In this document: positions 10,635 to 22,029 of the stretch, one piece after another
Layout: each line of letters opens with the position of its first letter
How positions within the stretch are numbered: the stretch's first letter is position 1
NCBI GenBank assembly: GCA_010093485.1
Contig: MU001513.1
Coordinates: 781,150 to 831,958, forward strand
DNA: 50,809 nt
DNA from: Karstenula rhodostoma CBS 690.94
Lineage: Eukaryota > Ascomycota > Dothideomycetes > Pleosporales > Didymosphaeriaceae
Direction: 5' to 3'
Translations under genes and position numbers: made by a program
The notes under the pieces: generated by a model
The model's database searches: none
Seen by the model: only the letters and a program-made list of their open reading frames with translations
What the model was told of the DNA's origin: nothing

Positions 10635-12008
10635 TCAAAGCGCGGCCTCACGACGCCGACGGGGACAGATACCCTGACGATCCAGCGGGCACAGGTTCGA
10701 GTAGTCTGCAACGCCGTTGATCATCTCCCGCACACACTCGCGATGCATGATGTGGCCGCACGCCCGCAGCTGGACTGTAGGCTCGGTTTCGAACTCGCAC
10801 TGGCAGATGGGGCACAGCTCCTCCGTGTCAACCACCTGGATCGCATTGGTGTAGGTGAGGGGGTTTAAGGGCGGCCCAACTGGGAGGAAGCGTACGTCTT
10901 CCAGAGCATCGAGTTCGTTGGCTTCCTGCAGTTCCTGACGGCTAAGCCGGTAGCCGTGGAACTGCCTCATACCAAAGTTGGCATGAGGAAAGTGGGGGCG
11001 GAGGATCAGATCAGGGTGGATCTTCGGCCAATTGGGCAGCATCTCCTTCAGCCAGGCAGAGTCTGCGGGATTCTCTTCGAAAGCGATGATGGCCCGACCG
11101 AAGAACCAAACGTGCAGGTACCAGCCGAGGTGGTAAGGTTGGTGCTGCTGGAGAAGCTCGCGGCAGCGGTGGACCAGAGCCTCGGCAACACCTCGAGCAT
11201 TCACGCCTGCCATGGTTTCGCGAACATTCTTCGAAACACCCCTCATAAAGTTCTCAACGCAGGAAGTCCACTCGCGAGCAACTTCGTCCTCGAGGACGGT
11301 AACCTGTGCAGGAGTCGGAGTGAAGGAAGTGGCTTGGAAGAGGTCCACGGTCAGTGCCATGGCAGAGCCGAAGACGGTGAGCACCATGCTGCAGCGGCGC
11401 TGGTCATAAATAAAAGGTCGCAATGCCTTCTTGAGACCTGGGAAAGGGTCCCCACCAGCAAGCCTATTGCTGACGTAGTCGTCGTAGTCACTGGGGAGGT
11501 CAGAGTACGCAGGTTGATCCTGGAGAATCGACCGGATGAGCCGCGTATACTTCGGATCGCAGTGTTGCAGGTACTCGAACGCAAATGCCTCATAGGCTTT
11601 AACGTTCCTACCGTGAACCACTTCGACACCGCAGAGATCATCGCTGTCACCTTCGATATCAATGTGAGAGAACGACTCCCACAGTTCGTCCCAAAGCTCT
11701 TGGAAAGTTGGAAATTTAGCAGTGCACTTATGCATCCGCTGATCGATCTTGACGAAGTTGGATAACATATCTTCGCAGTATTCAATGTTGCTTGTCACTT
11801 CAGGCGAAGGACCGTCGCTCGACAAATGGCTGGCCTGGTGAGCACTGACTGAGTAGAAGCGTACGAAGGTGAGAAGCACGTAATTGGAGGTGTCGCAATC
11901 AAAGCCGTGGGCTTCTTCGAGATGGTCCAAATAGTAAGCCAGCTTAGGTAGATGCGCACGGGTAACGCCGACCGTCAAGTTTGGCTGGAATGCTGGAGGG
12001 GACGCCAT
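10635..12008 (-). CDS. RING-H2 finger protein, putative E3 ubiquitin ligase
   Basis: Single-exon gene of 457 aa with ATG at 12008. The first 370 residues are mixed alpha helix with no recognised domain. Near the C-terminus (about residues 403-450) is a RING-H2 finger: CPICQCEFETEP, then CGHIMHREC (C-x-H-x2-H-x2-C), then CPLDR. In the last metal pair the second position reads Asp (CPLD), a variant seen in some RING-like domains. Such fingers recruit an E2 ubiquitin-conjugating enzyme, and the long N-terminal part would bind the substrate. The protein ends with a basic tail (PRRRREAAL). Substrate and location cannot be told; no membrane segment is seen. Confidence 0.8.
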   Translation of the reverse strand: MASPPAFQPNLTVGVTRAHLPKLAYYLDHLEEAHGFDCDTSNYVLLTFVRFYSVSAHQASHLSSDGPSPEVTSNIEYCEDMLSNFVKIDQRMHKCTAKFPTFQELWDELWESFSHIDIEGDSDDLCGVEVVHGRNVKAYEAFAFEYLQHCDPKYTRLIRSILQDQPAYSDLPSDYDDYVSNRLAGGDPFPGLKKALRPFIYDQRRCSMVLTVFGSAMALTVDLFQATSFTPTPAQVTVLEDEVAREWTSCVENFMRGVSKNVRETMAGVNARGVAEALVHRCRELLQQHQPYHLGWYLHVWFFGRAIIAFEENPADSAWLKEMLPNWPKIHPDLILRPHFPHANFGMRQFHGYRLSRQELQEANELDALEDVRFLPVGPPLNPLTYTNAIQVVDTEELCPICQCEFETEPTVQLRACGHIMHRECVREMINGVADYSNLCPLDRQGICPRRRREAAL

Positions 12009-13047
12009 TGGGGCGGATGAAGCCGTGTTCTTCCTTATCCGCGAAGCGAGTTGGGTTTAGAGCGTGGGGGGGTCGAGTTGTGTGTTCGGGTGGGGAAATT
12101 AGAGCATTGAGACTTATATAGACGTGTTGATGGGCTCTTGAACAGTTTCACCAAGTAACGTTTGTGAAGAAACGACGAACCTGTTCAGGTGAACTTGCAC
12201 CACCGCACCCTCGGACCAAGGTCATACATGGCCAGCTCAGAAACGTGAAAATTTCCACCGCGCTGCTCGAAAACCGAGACGGAAAATAAGAGGCAGTCTG
12301 AGACCGTCGTCCCACACACGAAATCAAAATTGCGACGCATACTGGTGATATTTTGTTCCCCAGCTAGAATCAAATATACTGGAATCTCTTAAGCGGGCCC
12401 GACTTCATGAATCAAGTTAAGAATAAACAGTATACGTCGATTTTAATAATCATTTAAAGCGACATCTGGCGGGTCGAGCTGTGGTTTTCTGATTGTTGAC
12501 TCAAACTACAAAGTAGTGTCCCGTAAAGCGATAGACAAATATGGACGTGGACTGCCGTCCAAAAGTGATACAAAAGGAGGTCGAGCTGTGACTTGCCGTA
12601 AGTCTCCAGTTGGGATGAACCATCAGGAAGTTTGAGACATTTGAGTCCTGTCCAGGGGGAAGTGACTGCCATCTGAGACGGACATCAGAAACAAAACGGC
12701 ATACCAGGTGGAACCGTATCCGTTGGATATGAAAGCCGATTCGTGATATTGCTCGAGGCGATCGTTGTATATGAGCTAGCCATATTGGGGTTGGTGGCGT
12801 TTTCGAAGAGCACGTGGCCGCCGCACATTTCAGTGTATCTCAACACACTGCAACACTTTAACGAGGCCAGGGCACTTCCTATATACTCTAGTATCATGCT
12901 ACGATACTAAAACTATTTTCAACGGAAATTCACAGTTTCCTGAGACGGAAGGAAGCTTCCCGAGGTTGGTCGTACCCCGACCGTCTATGACGATATGCAT
13001 GCCACCCGCTCGAAAAAAGACGCCCTTCACAACCACATCCAGACAAT
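12009..13047. other. Intergenic stretch, only weak short ORFs
   Basis: About 1 kb between divergent genes, serving as promoter region for both. A 70-aa ORF on the minus strand with an ATG at 12897 (contains SLKCCSVLRYTEMCGGHVLF) and another at 12672-12454 read moderately protein-like. They could be joined only by an implausibly short intron of about 37 bp, and neither resembles a family I know. Nothing else is supported. Confidence 0.35.
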
Positions 13048-14100
13048 ATGCCTGCCTTATCCGCACAAAAGAACAAAACGCCTAACATGTACGCATGGCA
13101 ATTCAAAACAGCCACAGGTGGAATTGAGAATGACCTCTACCTGCCTGCAGCCGGCGTTCCGAGACCCAAAATCACAGAAGACCAGGTTCTGGTCGAAGTG
13201 TACAGCGCGGCCCTCAATCCAGCAGATTATAAAGTCCCGGAACTGGGCTTTGTAGCCCGAGGCATGGTTCCGTCTCCCAGCACACCAGGAATGGACTTTT
13301 GCGGGAAGGTGTGTGAGAGAGGACGAAAGGCCACCATGTATCGCGTCGGCGAGATGGTCTTTGGCATGCAAGGGGGACCCCTCGGACATGGGTCTTTAGG
13401 CCAATATATCGCGGTGTCGAAGGAAATGCTCGCGACTGTTCCGACAGGACTAAAAGTTGACCATATGGCTGGCGTAGGGGTTGCTGGGCTCACCGCATAT
13501 CAATCGATACAACCACACATCAAAGAGGGAGATAAAGTGTTCATCAACGGTGGCTCCGGTGGTACTGGTATTTTCTGCGTCCAGATCGCGAAAGCATTGG
13601 GTTGCCACGTTACGACAACTTGCTCGGCCGCGAACATGGAACTTTGTAGGAGCCTGGGCGCCGACGAGGTTGTCGACTATAACTCGGTGGATGTGGTCGG
13701 GGCACTGAAAAAGAAGGGACAAGTGTTCAGCCTGGTTGTCGACAATGTGGGCATGCCGGCGAATCTATACAGTCAGTGCCACCACTTCGTTGTGCATCAC
13801 GGCCATTACACGCAGGTCGGTGCCGAGATTGGCATCTCTTCGGCGCTCCAACATGCAGGGAACATGTTTCTCCCTGGATTTCTCGGCGGTGGCCAAAGGA
13901 AATACCAATTTTTATCGCTGAAGCCCAATCACGAACAATTGGTACAGCTCGGCAAATGGGTAGACGAAGGCAAGGTCAAGCCTGTGATAGACTCTGCATG
14001 GGAGTACGATGACGTCCCAAGGGCTTTCGAAAGGTTGAAGACTCAGAGAGCGAAAGGAAAGGTCGTCGTGCATGTCAAGAAGAACATACCCAAGGAGTGA
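13048..14100 (+). CDS. MDR-family NAD(P)H-dependent quinone oxidoreductase-like protein
   Basis: Single-exon gene of 350 aa with ATG at 13048. The N-terminal GroES-like domain (about residues 25-135) includes VLVEVYSAALNPADYK, the hallmark of the quinone oxidoreductase/RTN4IP1-like branch, and lacks the cysteines of the structural and catalytic zinc sites. The Rossmann domain carries the nucleotide-binding motif INGGSGGTGIFCVQIAK at about residues 165-181, followed by GADEVVDYNS. The C-terminus returns to the catalytic domain (DDVPRAFERLKTQRAKGKVVV). Members reduce quinones or enones with NADPH; the substrate here is unknown. Length matches the family and no lesion is seen. Confidence 0.9.
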   Translation: MPALSAQKNKTPNMYAWQFKTATGGIENDLYLPAAGVPRPKITEDQVLVEVYSAALNPADYKVPELGFVARGMVPSPSTPGMDFCGKVCERGRKATMYRVGEMVFGMQGGPLGHGSLGQYIAVSKEMLATVPTGLKVDHMAGVGVAGLTAYQSIQPHIKEGDKVFINGGSGGTGIFCVQIAKALGCHVTTTCSAANMELCRSLGADEVVDYNSVDVVGALKKKGQVFSLVVDNVGMPANLYSQCHHFVVHHGHYTQVGAEIGISSALQHAGNMFLPGFLGGGQRKYQFLSLKPNHEQLVQLGKWVDEGKVKPVIDSAWEYDDVPRAFERLKTQRAKGKVVVHVKKNIPKE

Positions 14101-14652
14101 GCGACGTCATAAATTGCCTTGGACACATACACATGTACCCATGGGCGTTTTGGGTGTTGCGCTAATCATCCCATTCGGTTGTAAGGTCCGTCAGCCCCAA
14201 GGCTAAGCTCTTACTACTTTGAGGGTGGATTCCTTACACTAGTGCCGCTAGCAACGATCCTCCACAGCACACAATAAACGATGTCAAATGCAGTATATGC
14301 ACGAGTCTTAAGAACCGCGGAATTTGACCGAAGTCATCGTTATACCATCGCTACTCTGGGATAGGTTACTGGATTACATCCTTTGGTGGCAATACCACTC
14401 TAGATTCACACCGACCGGCACCACCATCACGCGGCTACAATCAATTCCATGCGATCAACATCAGACTAGATGGGCAACTTCGAAATCAGGATAATCCTAC
14501 GAATCCCAACTAGCGTGCTTTCGGTCGGTAAAGGTTCTACTATCGACTGCGATGTATAAAGAGCGCCTGGCAGGGCTGGGAAACTCTTCACCCCACCACC
14601 GCATTTCCTTTGCAGTCACTCGCTCGGTGGAGAGTGAGCTCAGGCTTTGCCA
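14101..14652. promoter_or_regulatory. Intergenic region upstream of the two-headed SGNH gene
   Basis: About 550 bp of unremarkable composition. GTATAAAGAGCGCC at about 14553, 100 bp before the next ATG, is a plausible TATA element. No ORF of note. Confidence 0.45.
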
Positions 14653-17600
14653 ATGGCCCCCTCATTGGCGTCCCTTCTTTCTCTCGGTCTAACCTGTACA
14701 CTTTTTTCGGCAATATCAGCGGTCCCTATCGCAACACCTAATGCAGCTGCTCCATCGCGTTTATTCCGTCGCGATGAATCGCTCATCAGTGAGAGTTTGC
14801 AGTCACTCTCCAAATACGATGAAACCATCTTGCCATATCTCACGAATCGAACATCTGAAGACTGGGGGATTACTGATGTAGAGCGGTTCCCGTACTGGCC
14901 GAGTTTCGATGAGTTTCTGGAAACCAACAAGTCAATGTACACTGTCTCGAACCGCACCTTCCTGGAACATCTCGAAGATTTTGACATTGAGCACGGCAAC
15001 TCAAGCACTGTAGGCCAACTGAGCCGTCGCCAGTCGAGGCCTCTCCTTCGAATCAGTAAGTCTACCCTGCCCATTCCCCCCCGCTGTATCTCCCACCGAA
15101 ATTCATAAAGGAGCACATCCCGATGGCTCTATGCTAATGGTCCGCAGTGGCACTTGGCGCCTCTATTACTCAAGGACTCGACATCAATATTCCTGAACCT
15201 GACCAAGGTGGCTACCGCCAACCGTTGAGACAGCAGCTGCGTTCTCAGGGCTGGGAGGTCAATTTCATCGGAAGCAAGAAAAACGGTCTTTTCGAGGACA
15301 ACGAAAACGAAGGACACCCTGGTAAACTCATCGCCGATGTGCACCAGGCTATGAACCCTGTTATGAGGACACAGAAACCCAACCTGGTGCTTATCAATGC
15401 GGGCACCAATGACTGCACACAGGCAGACAATCCTGCATTGGTTGGGTTACCAGGTGGTATGGAGTTCGTTCAAGGTGTCCCGACCAGGATGAAATCAATG
15501 CTCGATCGTAAGAATGCACTTTCTCTTTCCCTGTATTGCCGTTGTTTGCTGACCTGTGCAGAAATATACGACGAAAGCAAAGACGTGACTGTTATCCTTT
15601 CGACTCTCCTCCCCAACTTCGGTGGCGGAAATATTCCTAGCTACGTTGCAGCGTACGTAGACCCCCTTCCACTTCTCACATTCGCTGACTGCAGCTCACT
15701 TGTAGAGCAAATCAAGGTATACGTCAACTCATCAACAATGAGCGTGCCGCTGGACGCAAAATCCTTCTCGCCGAGATGGATGGTGGCTGGTTTTCGTACC
15801 CAGCTGATTTCAGCGACACCACCCATCCCAACACTGCTGGCTACAAGAAAATGGCATCTGTTTGGTGGGGCGCATTTGAGCGAGCTAACAGCCAAAGTTA
15901 CATCTCAGCACCAATCGATACTGGCCTCGGTGACGGCGGCGATGTGGGCGGCGAATGTGTACCACAAAAATCCGCCTTTACGGCCGGACCTAAGCTCTCA
16001 AACAGCTTCGGCGCAAATGACGGCAACTACATTCACAAATCTGCACCCAGAGGCACAGATGTGCAAATTTCAACTTTGTTCAAGTCACAGATGATGTCGT
16101 CATGGCAGAATTTCCACTTCGCTACTATGAGCATCATACATCCGGAAACCGTCGAAACGCCGTTTGAAGACTTGGTCATGATCCTGGACCCTGAAGAGCG
16201 GACTGTCAGAAACCTAAATGGTCGTCCAGGTGATTCGTATATGCAGTACAAGTCAAATGCGGGGAGATTGGCTGAGGCAGGCGAACAACACGGTTTCCAA
16301 TGGATTAAAGTCAACATCCTCGAAGACGGGACTCCGGAGTGTCGTAGCCGTGGCGTGCGCTTTGGAGACGTCAATGGAGACGGACTCAGTGACTTTATCT
16401 GTATTAATCAGGACGGTGAACCGTTCGTGTCGCTAAACAGGGGTGGTTCCCCTCCGAGATTCGAATTCATTGGAAATATCTTTCCTAAACCTGGTTTTCT
16501 ACAAAAGCAGGTTCGTCTGGGCGATATTGATGGAGACGGACGCTTGGATTACTGCGGTCTGAAGGACAACGGCGATATGGCCTGTTGGCGCAACGGCGGT
16601 CGAGGGGACGCCCCAATCGCGAAGTTCGGCGGTTTCTGGCAGGGAATAGTAAGTCAATTTTTCAATGTGCACGTTCAATCTTTCAAGACTGATGCATTGG
16701 CCAGGTTGGAGGCGCCAGTGGCGGCTCCACCTTCACAGGCAAAGGCATGGGCGACATAGCGGGCACAAGACTTGTCGATATCAATGGAGACGGTAGAGCC
16801 GATTGGGTCTGGGTCTACGACAACGGCCAAACGAGGATCTTCATTAACCAGAACGGAGCCAAAGCCGACGGAGGGGGTTTGACACCTCATTGTAAGCAAT
16901 ATCTCCCAGACAGAGTGAACATGCTGCATCCAAGCAAAGCTTTGTCCCCTGGTGGCAGCGATATCATCTACCTCAACACTCACTGATCCGTACCTGCGTT
17001 CTAGGGGTTGAGGCCGCAGCGGCACATCCAGGATTCGGTTCCGATATGTCCAACAGAAACGAGGTGCTGTTCGGCAGGGTTTTCGGTTCAAGGCGCGCCG
17101 ACTACATCCGGGTCAAAGAAACATTCCACAAAAGGGGTTCGGTACAAAACGTAGATTATGACACATGGGACTACGACATGACGTACTTCCAGAACCAAGG
17201 TTCTGGTGGGACAAGGCGCAATGGCGACGGTATCCGCTTCTGCGACATGAAAGGAAGAGGCTACGACGACATGTTGTACATCTATGACGGAGGAATGGTC
17301 GACATGTACGAACGAACCGACTCTGGCGACAAACCGACCTTCTCCACTACCCCGATAAGACTTGTGGAAACTGCCGTGAATCGGAAGTATGTCCATGTTG
17401 AGAAGTGGTTCGGTAGTGGCCGCTGCGACATTCTTACCGTCGGCTTGACTGGCATTGTGAATGTAAGGAGAAACAATCTTAACGGCAACTCTGTCTCGAT
17501 AGCTTCCCCTGTGGTAGCTGTTGCAACCGGACTCTGCGCGCAGACATGGAGTCCTCACCCGTATGATCTCGCGGTGAGATTTGGCGATTTGGATGGTGAT

Positions 17601-19722
17601 GGACGTGTAAGTAAACCCCAGTGGATGCGCCGTCATGGCGGACGAGACTGACTTTCGGACGCGTGCTAGGTGGACTATCTTTGCATGTTACCCAATGGTC
17701 GAACCACAGGATGGCTCAACAAAGAAAGCGGCCTCGAGACCTTAAACCAGGTCAAGGTCAGCGTCGGATTCGAGCGACAGAACCACCGTTGGGCCGATGT
17801 GGTAAGCAACCAGTCACGACTATAATGGGAAAGCAGCTGGTAACTAATCGCGCGTTGTTCAGACTGGAGATGGACGCGTAGATTTCATCTGGGTTGACAA
17901 ACACACTGGCAATGTTCAGTTTTGGAGTATGTACCACTGTGCTCACATGAGTTTTCCAAGGCTAAAATCTGGACTTCTTCGCAGGGAACAACGGCTTCAT
18001 GCCCTCGATCGGCAGCAGCATGAACTGGGTTGGATACCCGGGCAACTGGATGGCAGGCGTAGACCGGGGCGACAACGTCCGGTTCCCCAACCTGCGCAAG
18101 AGTTCCCCTCGTGCCGACTACTATATCGTGAATCCTAGCACAGGTGGCGGAGCTATCTATTACAACGATTGCAAAGGAGGAGATGGTGGTGTTGGCCCTG
18201 GCCCCGACCAAGGTGCCGGTCCAACGAATCCAGGTCTGCCAGCGAACCCGGGTGATGGTACGTCTGGTTTCACGATATTTTGCCGGCCACATGCTAATGT
18301 AATGCGCCCAATCTAGGTACAAGTCCCATCTGCCCTAGAACAAAATGTGGCGAATGGCCCGATATGCCCCACTTCATTGCTCTGGGTGACAGTTATGCTG
18401 CTGGCATTGGTGCGGGAGAATCGATTATCGATGAGTACGACTCGGGCAACGGATGCATGCGAGGATCGAATGCCAATTCTAGGCGTTTATTCTATGACAC
18501 GCCCAGCTTGAAAAACAAGAAATTCGACTTCATCGCATGCACTGGCGACACGACCCAGAACATCCTGGTGGACAAGAGCGGGCCTCGCGGTCGGCCTCAG
18601 CTGCAAATCCTCGGCGACATTAGTTCTAACCAATACAGTGTCGTTACTTTGTCGATAGGAGGAAATGATGTGGGCTTTTCCGACGTTGCCATCAATTGTT
18701 TGATCGATGGTCACCCTGATTGCGAGGATAAGATGCAAAAGGCGGAGGGCATGCTCAATTCGGGCACCGGGCCAAACAAAGAGCTCAAAGATAAGCTTAA
18801 AAAGGTTTACGCCTCAATTCTCGATGGCATGACAACAGCCGAGAAATGGCTCATAGTCTACGGGTACGGAAGGTTCTTCAACGACGAAGATCAATCAGCT
18901 ACCCCAGACGAGAACTGCGACACCCTACACTTCGGGGTTGCGGCTCCCATCCACGTCCCTGTTTTGAACTATAATGTTCCATATCTCACACTGAGCAAGC
19001 GCAGGAGAATCAACAATGCTGTTAACTTTCTCAACAAGCTCATCCAAGAAGCTTTGAGCGAAATCAAGAGCGAGTACCCGGGTGCCAAGGTACGCTTCGT
19101 GGACATGGATCCGTTGTATGAAGGTTACAGATTCTGCGACAAGGATGAGAATGGACGTATCAAGAGCTTTCAAGACTCTGGATTTTTCCTCGCATTTGCA
19201 AACGACATGCTTGCTGATCCCAACACGGGTATGCCTATAGTTGGGCCCCGAGACCCAAACGACGGGCCAAAATTCGGTGACCTTTCAAAACCGAGCTGCG
19301 ACGCGGAATGGGATAGCCTGGAACTCAATCAAAAGTGGTATTGCAGTAAGTGTGCATTGTTCAAAATATCACGACACATACGCTGATTGTATTACAGTGT
19401 TTGCTCGTCACACCGAGTTCAACTGTGACCTCTATCCGCAACTGTGCCAGGACTCAAAACGTGACCTTGAGGGTCTGGAGCGACGCCAAACGCATCCTGG
19501 GGATCTCGCCAACCAGGTGGCGAATAAAGCAATGGTATGGACCCTTCCACTCTAAAGTTTGTTGTGACCCATGCTGACTTGGTGCTTGCACCACTGTAGA
19601 AAAGCGGTATGAAGGCGTTCCATCCCAAGAGCTTCATCCACATGGCCGGGGCTGCCCTCGTGCAGAACCAATACCGGTCATGGCAACAAGACAACGATGG
19701 TAATTGCCCCTGTACTGAGTGA
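14653..19722 (+). CDS. Secreted two-headed protein: SGNH hydrolase, FG-GAP/VCBS propeller, second SGNH hydrolase
   Basis: Twelve exons: 14653-15055, 15148-15507, 15562-15652, 15706-16648, 16705-16891, 17005-17606, 17670-17801, 17863-17926, 17985-18257, 18317-19345, 19398-19534, 19600-19722. All introns are GT-AG and phases agree, giving about 1447 aa. A signal peptide (LASLLSLGLTCTLFSAISA) leads a propeptide with an RR site. SGNH domain 1 has MALGASITQG (Ser140), NAGTNDC (Asn222) and DTTHPN (Asp322, His325). Then come six DxxGDGxxD-type FG-GAP motifs near residues 504, 554, 625, 741 (degenerate), 857 and 907, likely a calcium-binding propeller. SGNH domain 2 has IALGDSYAAG (Ser1044), GGNDVGF (Asn1135) and AFHPK (His1415). 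Both triads look intact. SGNH enzymes cleave esters; extracellular polysaccharide or lipid esters are plausible targets. A split into two genes at exon 10 is possible but less likely. Confidence 0.85.
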
Positions 19723-20514
19723 TGGCCGCCCGTTCGGCGCCATAGCCACAGGGTGTCGTGGTGGACGACATTTTCCTTGGTTTAATTTGCTTCGTTTGAT
19801 TTGTGCCGTTTTGACTCTTTCGTTTGATTTCTTTTGTCTCTTTACCTTCACCTGGGCGGCAAGTTTGAGTTTGAGTTATAGTAGGATGATGGTAGTGGAT
19901 GTATAAAGGGGTTATGATAGAAAAAGTATGACAGATAATGGTATCCCACCCTGTCTGCCTCCGTTGTTCACGCTCCAGTTCGTTCGACCATTGTATTGTG
20001 TTCATGCACTCACATATTAGCTGAAGGAGCTTCGGATTGGTTCTACGAGATGGACTGAGATGGGACAATATGACGGATAGGGTACGGCAGACAGCATCTG
20101 TAGAGCGTAGGAATAACGTGTGAAATTGGTTGATGAATCTCGTTCATCATAACGTCCAGGATCAACTGGTATCGTAGCCAGATGAATACACACTTTCGAC
20201 CACATTACATTCCTATAGGTACTATGAAGCAGCTTCGTGTGCTCCTGAAGAGTCACATAGCTGCAGCGTAGAGGCTTGGGGTTCGATCTGTCACTAGTTT
20301 GGCTGCAGTCATTTGCGGGAATAATCATTACTTAGCCCCGCATAGATGCAGGCACCATTGCCAACCGGAGTAGCGGATCGGGTACTGGTCTAATGTTTAC
20401 AAGTCTCTAAGTCTACCATCTATATTGTCTTCTTCTATATCCAGTTTTATCCCACATGCGCAACCTGTGGACATGTTCGAAAAGCGCGATTGGTCAGCAC
20501 ACACATCTCGCTCT
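19723..20514. other. Convergent intergenic region
   Basis: This is the 3' side of both neighbours. Sequence at 19790-19870 is T-rich (TTTCGTTTGATTTCTTTTG). No gene, repeat or RNA recognised. Confidence 0.45.
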
Positions 20515-21639
20515 TCACCTACCGTTCGAAGATACCATGCTCTCCTTCTCCAATAGCACAGCTTTCTCCTGTTTGATTCGTTTCTCTTCTCTCTCGCTGT
20601 ACCGATCACCGAAAAAATCAAAATGTGGCCGCATTACTATCGAGTACTTGACAAGCTCCTCCATACAATCCACAAGCCGGTCTCTGTTGCCGCTGGGCAT
20701 AAGCCGACTCCCTCCGTCACTCGCATCCTCCTCTGTGAACTGTGTATATGCCATCGGAATCGAGCTTTGATTAGGGATAGCGAACATGCGCATCCACCGT
20801 CCGAGGATGCGCAGCGAGTTCACCGTGTTGAATGATTGAGAGCCGCCGCTGACTTGCGCAATCGCCAATGTGCGCCCCTGGGTCGGACGAACCGAACCAG
20901 TCGAAAGCGGTATCCAATCGATCTGGTTCTTGAATACTGCGGTCTACGGAATGGCACATTAGCTGGCGCAAACTATATAGCGCGTATCCGTACAAAGCAC
21001 TTACAAGGTTCCCATGCTGTTCCGGACTTATCCAAACATGCCCGTCACTCCACTTGCTCAAGTCCCGCAGCTCCTGCACTTTCGGGTGCAAGTGCTGAAC
21101 GTCGTCTTTCACGGGAAGCCCGCTGGGATCGTACATGCGGACATCGCAACCCAGCCGGAAAAGTATTCGACTCGCCTCGTACGCTAATAGTCGTGAGTAG
21201 GATCTATTCACAATCAGCTAGAGCCCACGGGGTAAAAACAGCCGCGTGGCGAACAGGATATTTACCGCTTCCGCATGCTACCATATAACACAAGAATCTT
21301 CAACCTGTCGCCACCGCTCTTCAAGATCTGAGAGGCCACCATATTCAACGCAGTGCTAAGCTCAAGCCGAGAAACCCAATCTTGCTCCGAATGCGCTCCA
21401 TCAAGCAGGAACGGGCGGTACGTTTTTCTCACAAGCGCATCGTCCTCGCTAGCTGGAATGGCAAACGAAACTTCGCGATATGCCGCATCAGATGCGATTT
21501 CGGCTTGGGCTCGCGCAGCGGCGGTATTATTCAGGTCCCCATTGGACACCGTACCCATCATGCGCGAGATAGGTCGGTAGGAAGTGAAATTGGTAGTGTT
21601 TAAAACACCCGTCCGGCGAAGCGAGCGACAAAAGATCAT
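20515..21639 (-). CDS. arsH: ArsH-type NADPH-dependent FMN reductase
   Basis: Three exons on the minus strand: 21639-21266, 21203-21005 and 20943-20515 (introns of 62 and 61 bp, consistent phases), giving 333 aa. The flavodoxin-like fold shows the FMN phosphate-binding loop [17 protein letters not shown] formed across the first splice junction. Next come [20 protein letters not shown] and the ArsH signature [20 protein letters not shown], then [18 protein letters not shown] and [10 protein letters not shown]. ArsH proteins are flavin reductases that oxidise trivalent organoarsenicals in bacteria and accompany ars genes in fungi. A shorter start at the Met pair near 21564 would remove a 26-residue extension of unclear role. 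The adjacent acr3 remnant supports an arsenic role. Confidence 0.92.
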
Positions 21640-22029
21640 AAATAAACTATGGGCGAGACGTGATGCGGTGTTCGTGAATTGCTCTGCATTATTCTATGGG
21701 GTTGGATTAATGGACCACCCTGACGAAAAAGGTCCCAACGTCACTGCCCAGCTGTGAGTCACTGGCGGTGTCCCATTCGCTGAAAGGTTCTAAGGGCCCC
21801 TGCATTGGCGCTCAAATTATTCGGAGCGAGCCGCTTGCACATTAGCTCGTCACCGCAAACTATAAGATTGATCCAGGGTCGCATTCCACATCATTCATCT
21901 AAGACAGCTACATATGACCCCCAGGTTGCTTGTCAGCTTCATAGGTTCCATAGTAGCGATATGATGAGTAATAGTATAGATCACTACATCAACTCTCCTT
22001 CCTATGAGTACAAGATCCCAAGGCTCCTC
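21640..22029. promoter_or_regulatory. Region between arsH and the acr3 remnant
   Basis: The upstream region of arsH. An ORF runs through part of it (21805-22047), but its sequence before about 22030 does not resemble Acr3, so the N-terminal part of acr3 appears lost rather than merely mutated. No other feature seen. Confidence 0.4.

Noticed and set aside
12454..12897. Two-exon small gene on the minus strand
   Set aside because: Joining the two short ORFs needs an intron of about 37 bp, shorter than any other here, and neither part resembles a known family.
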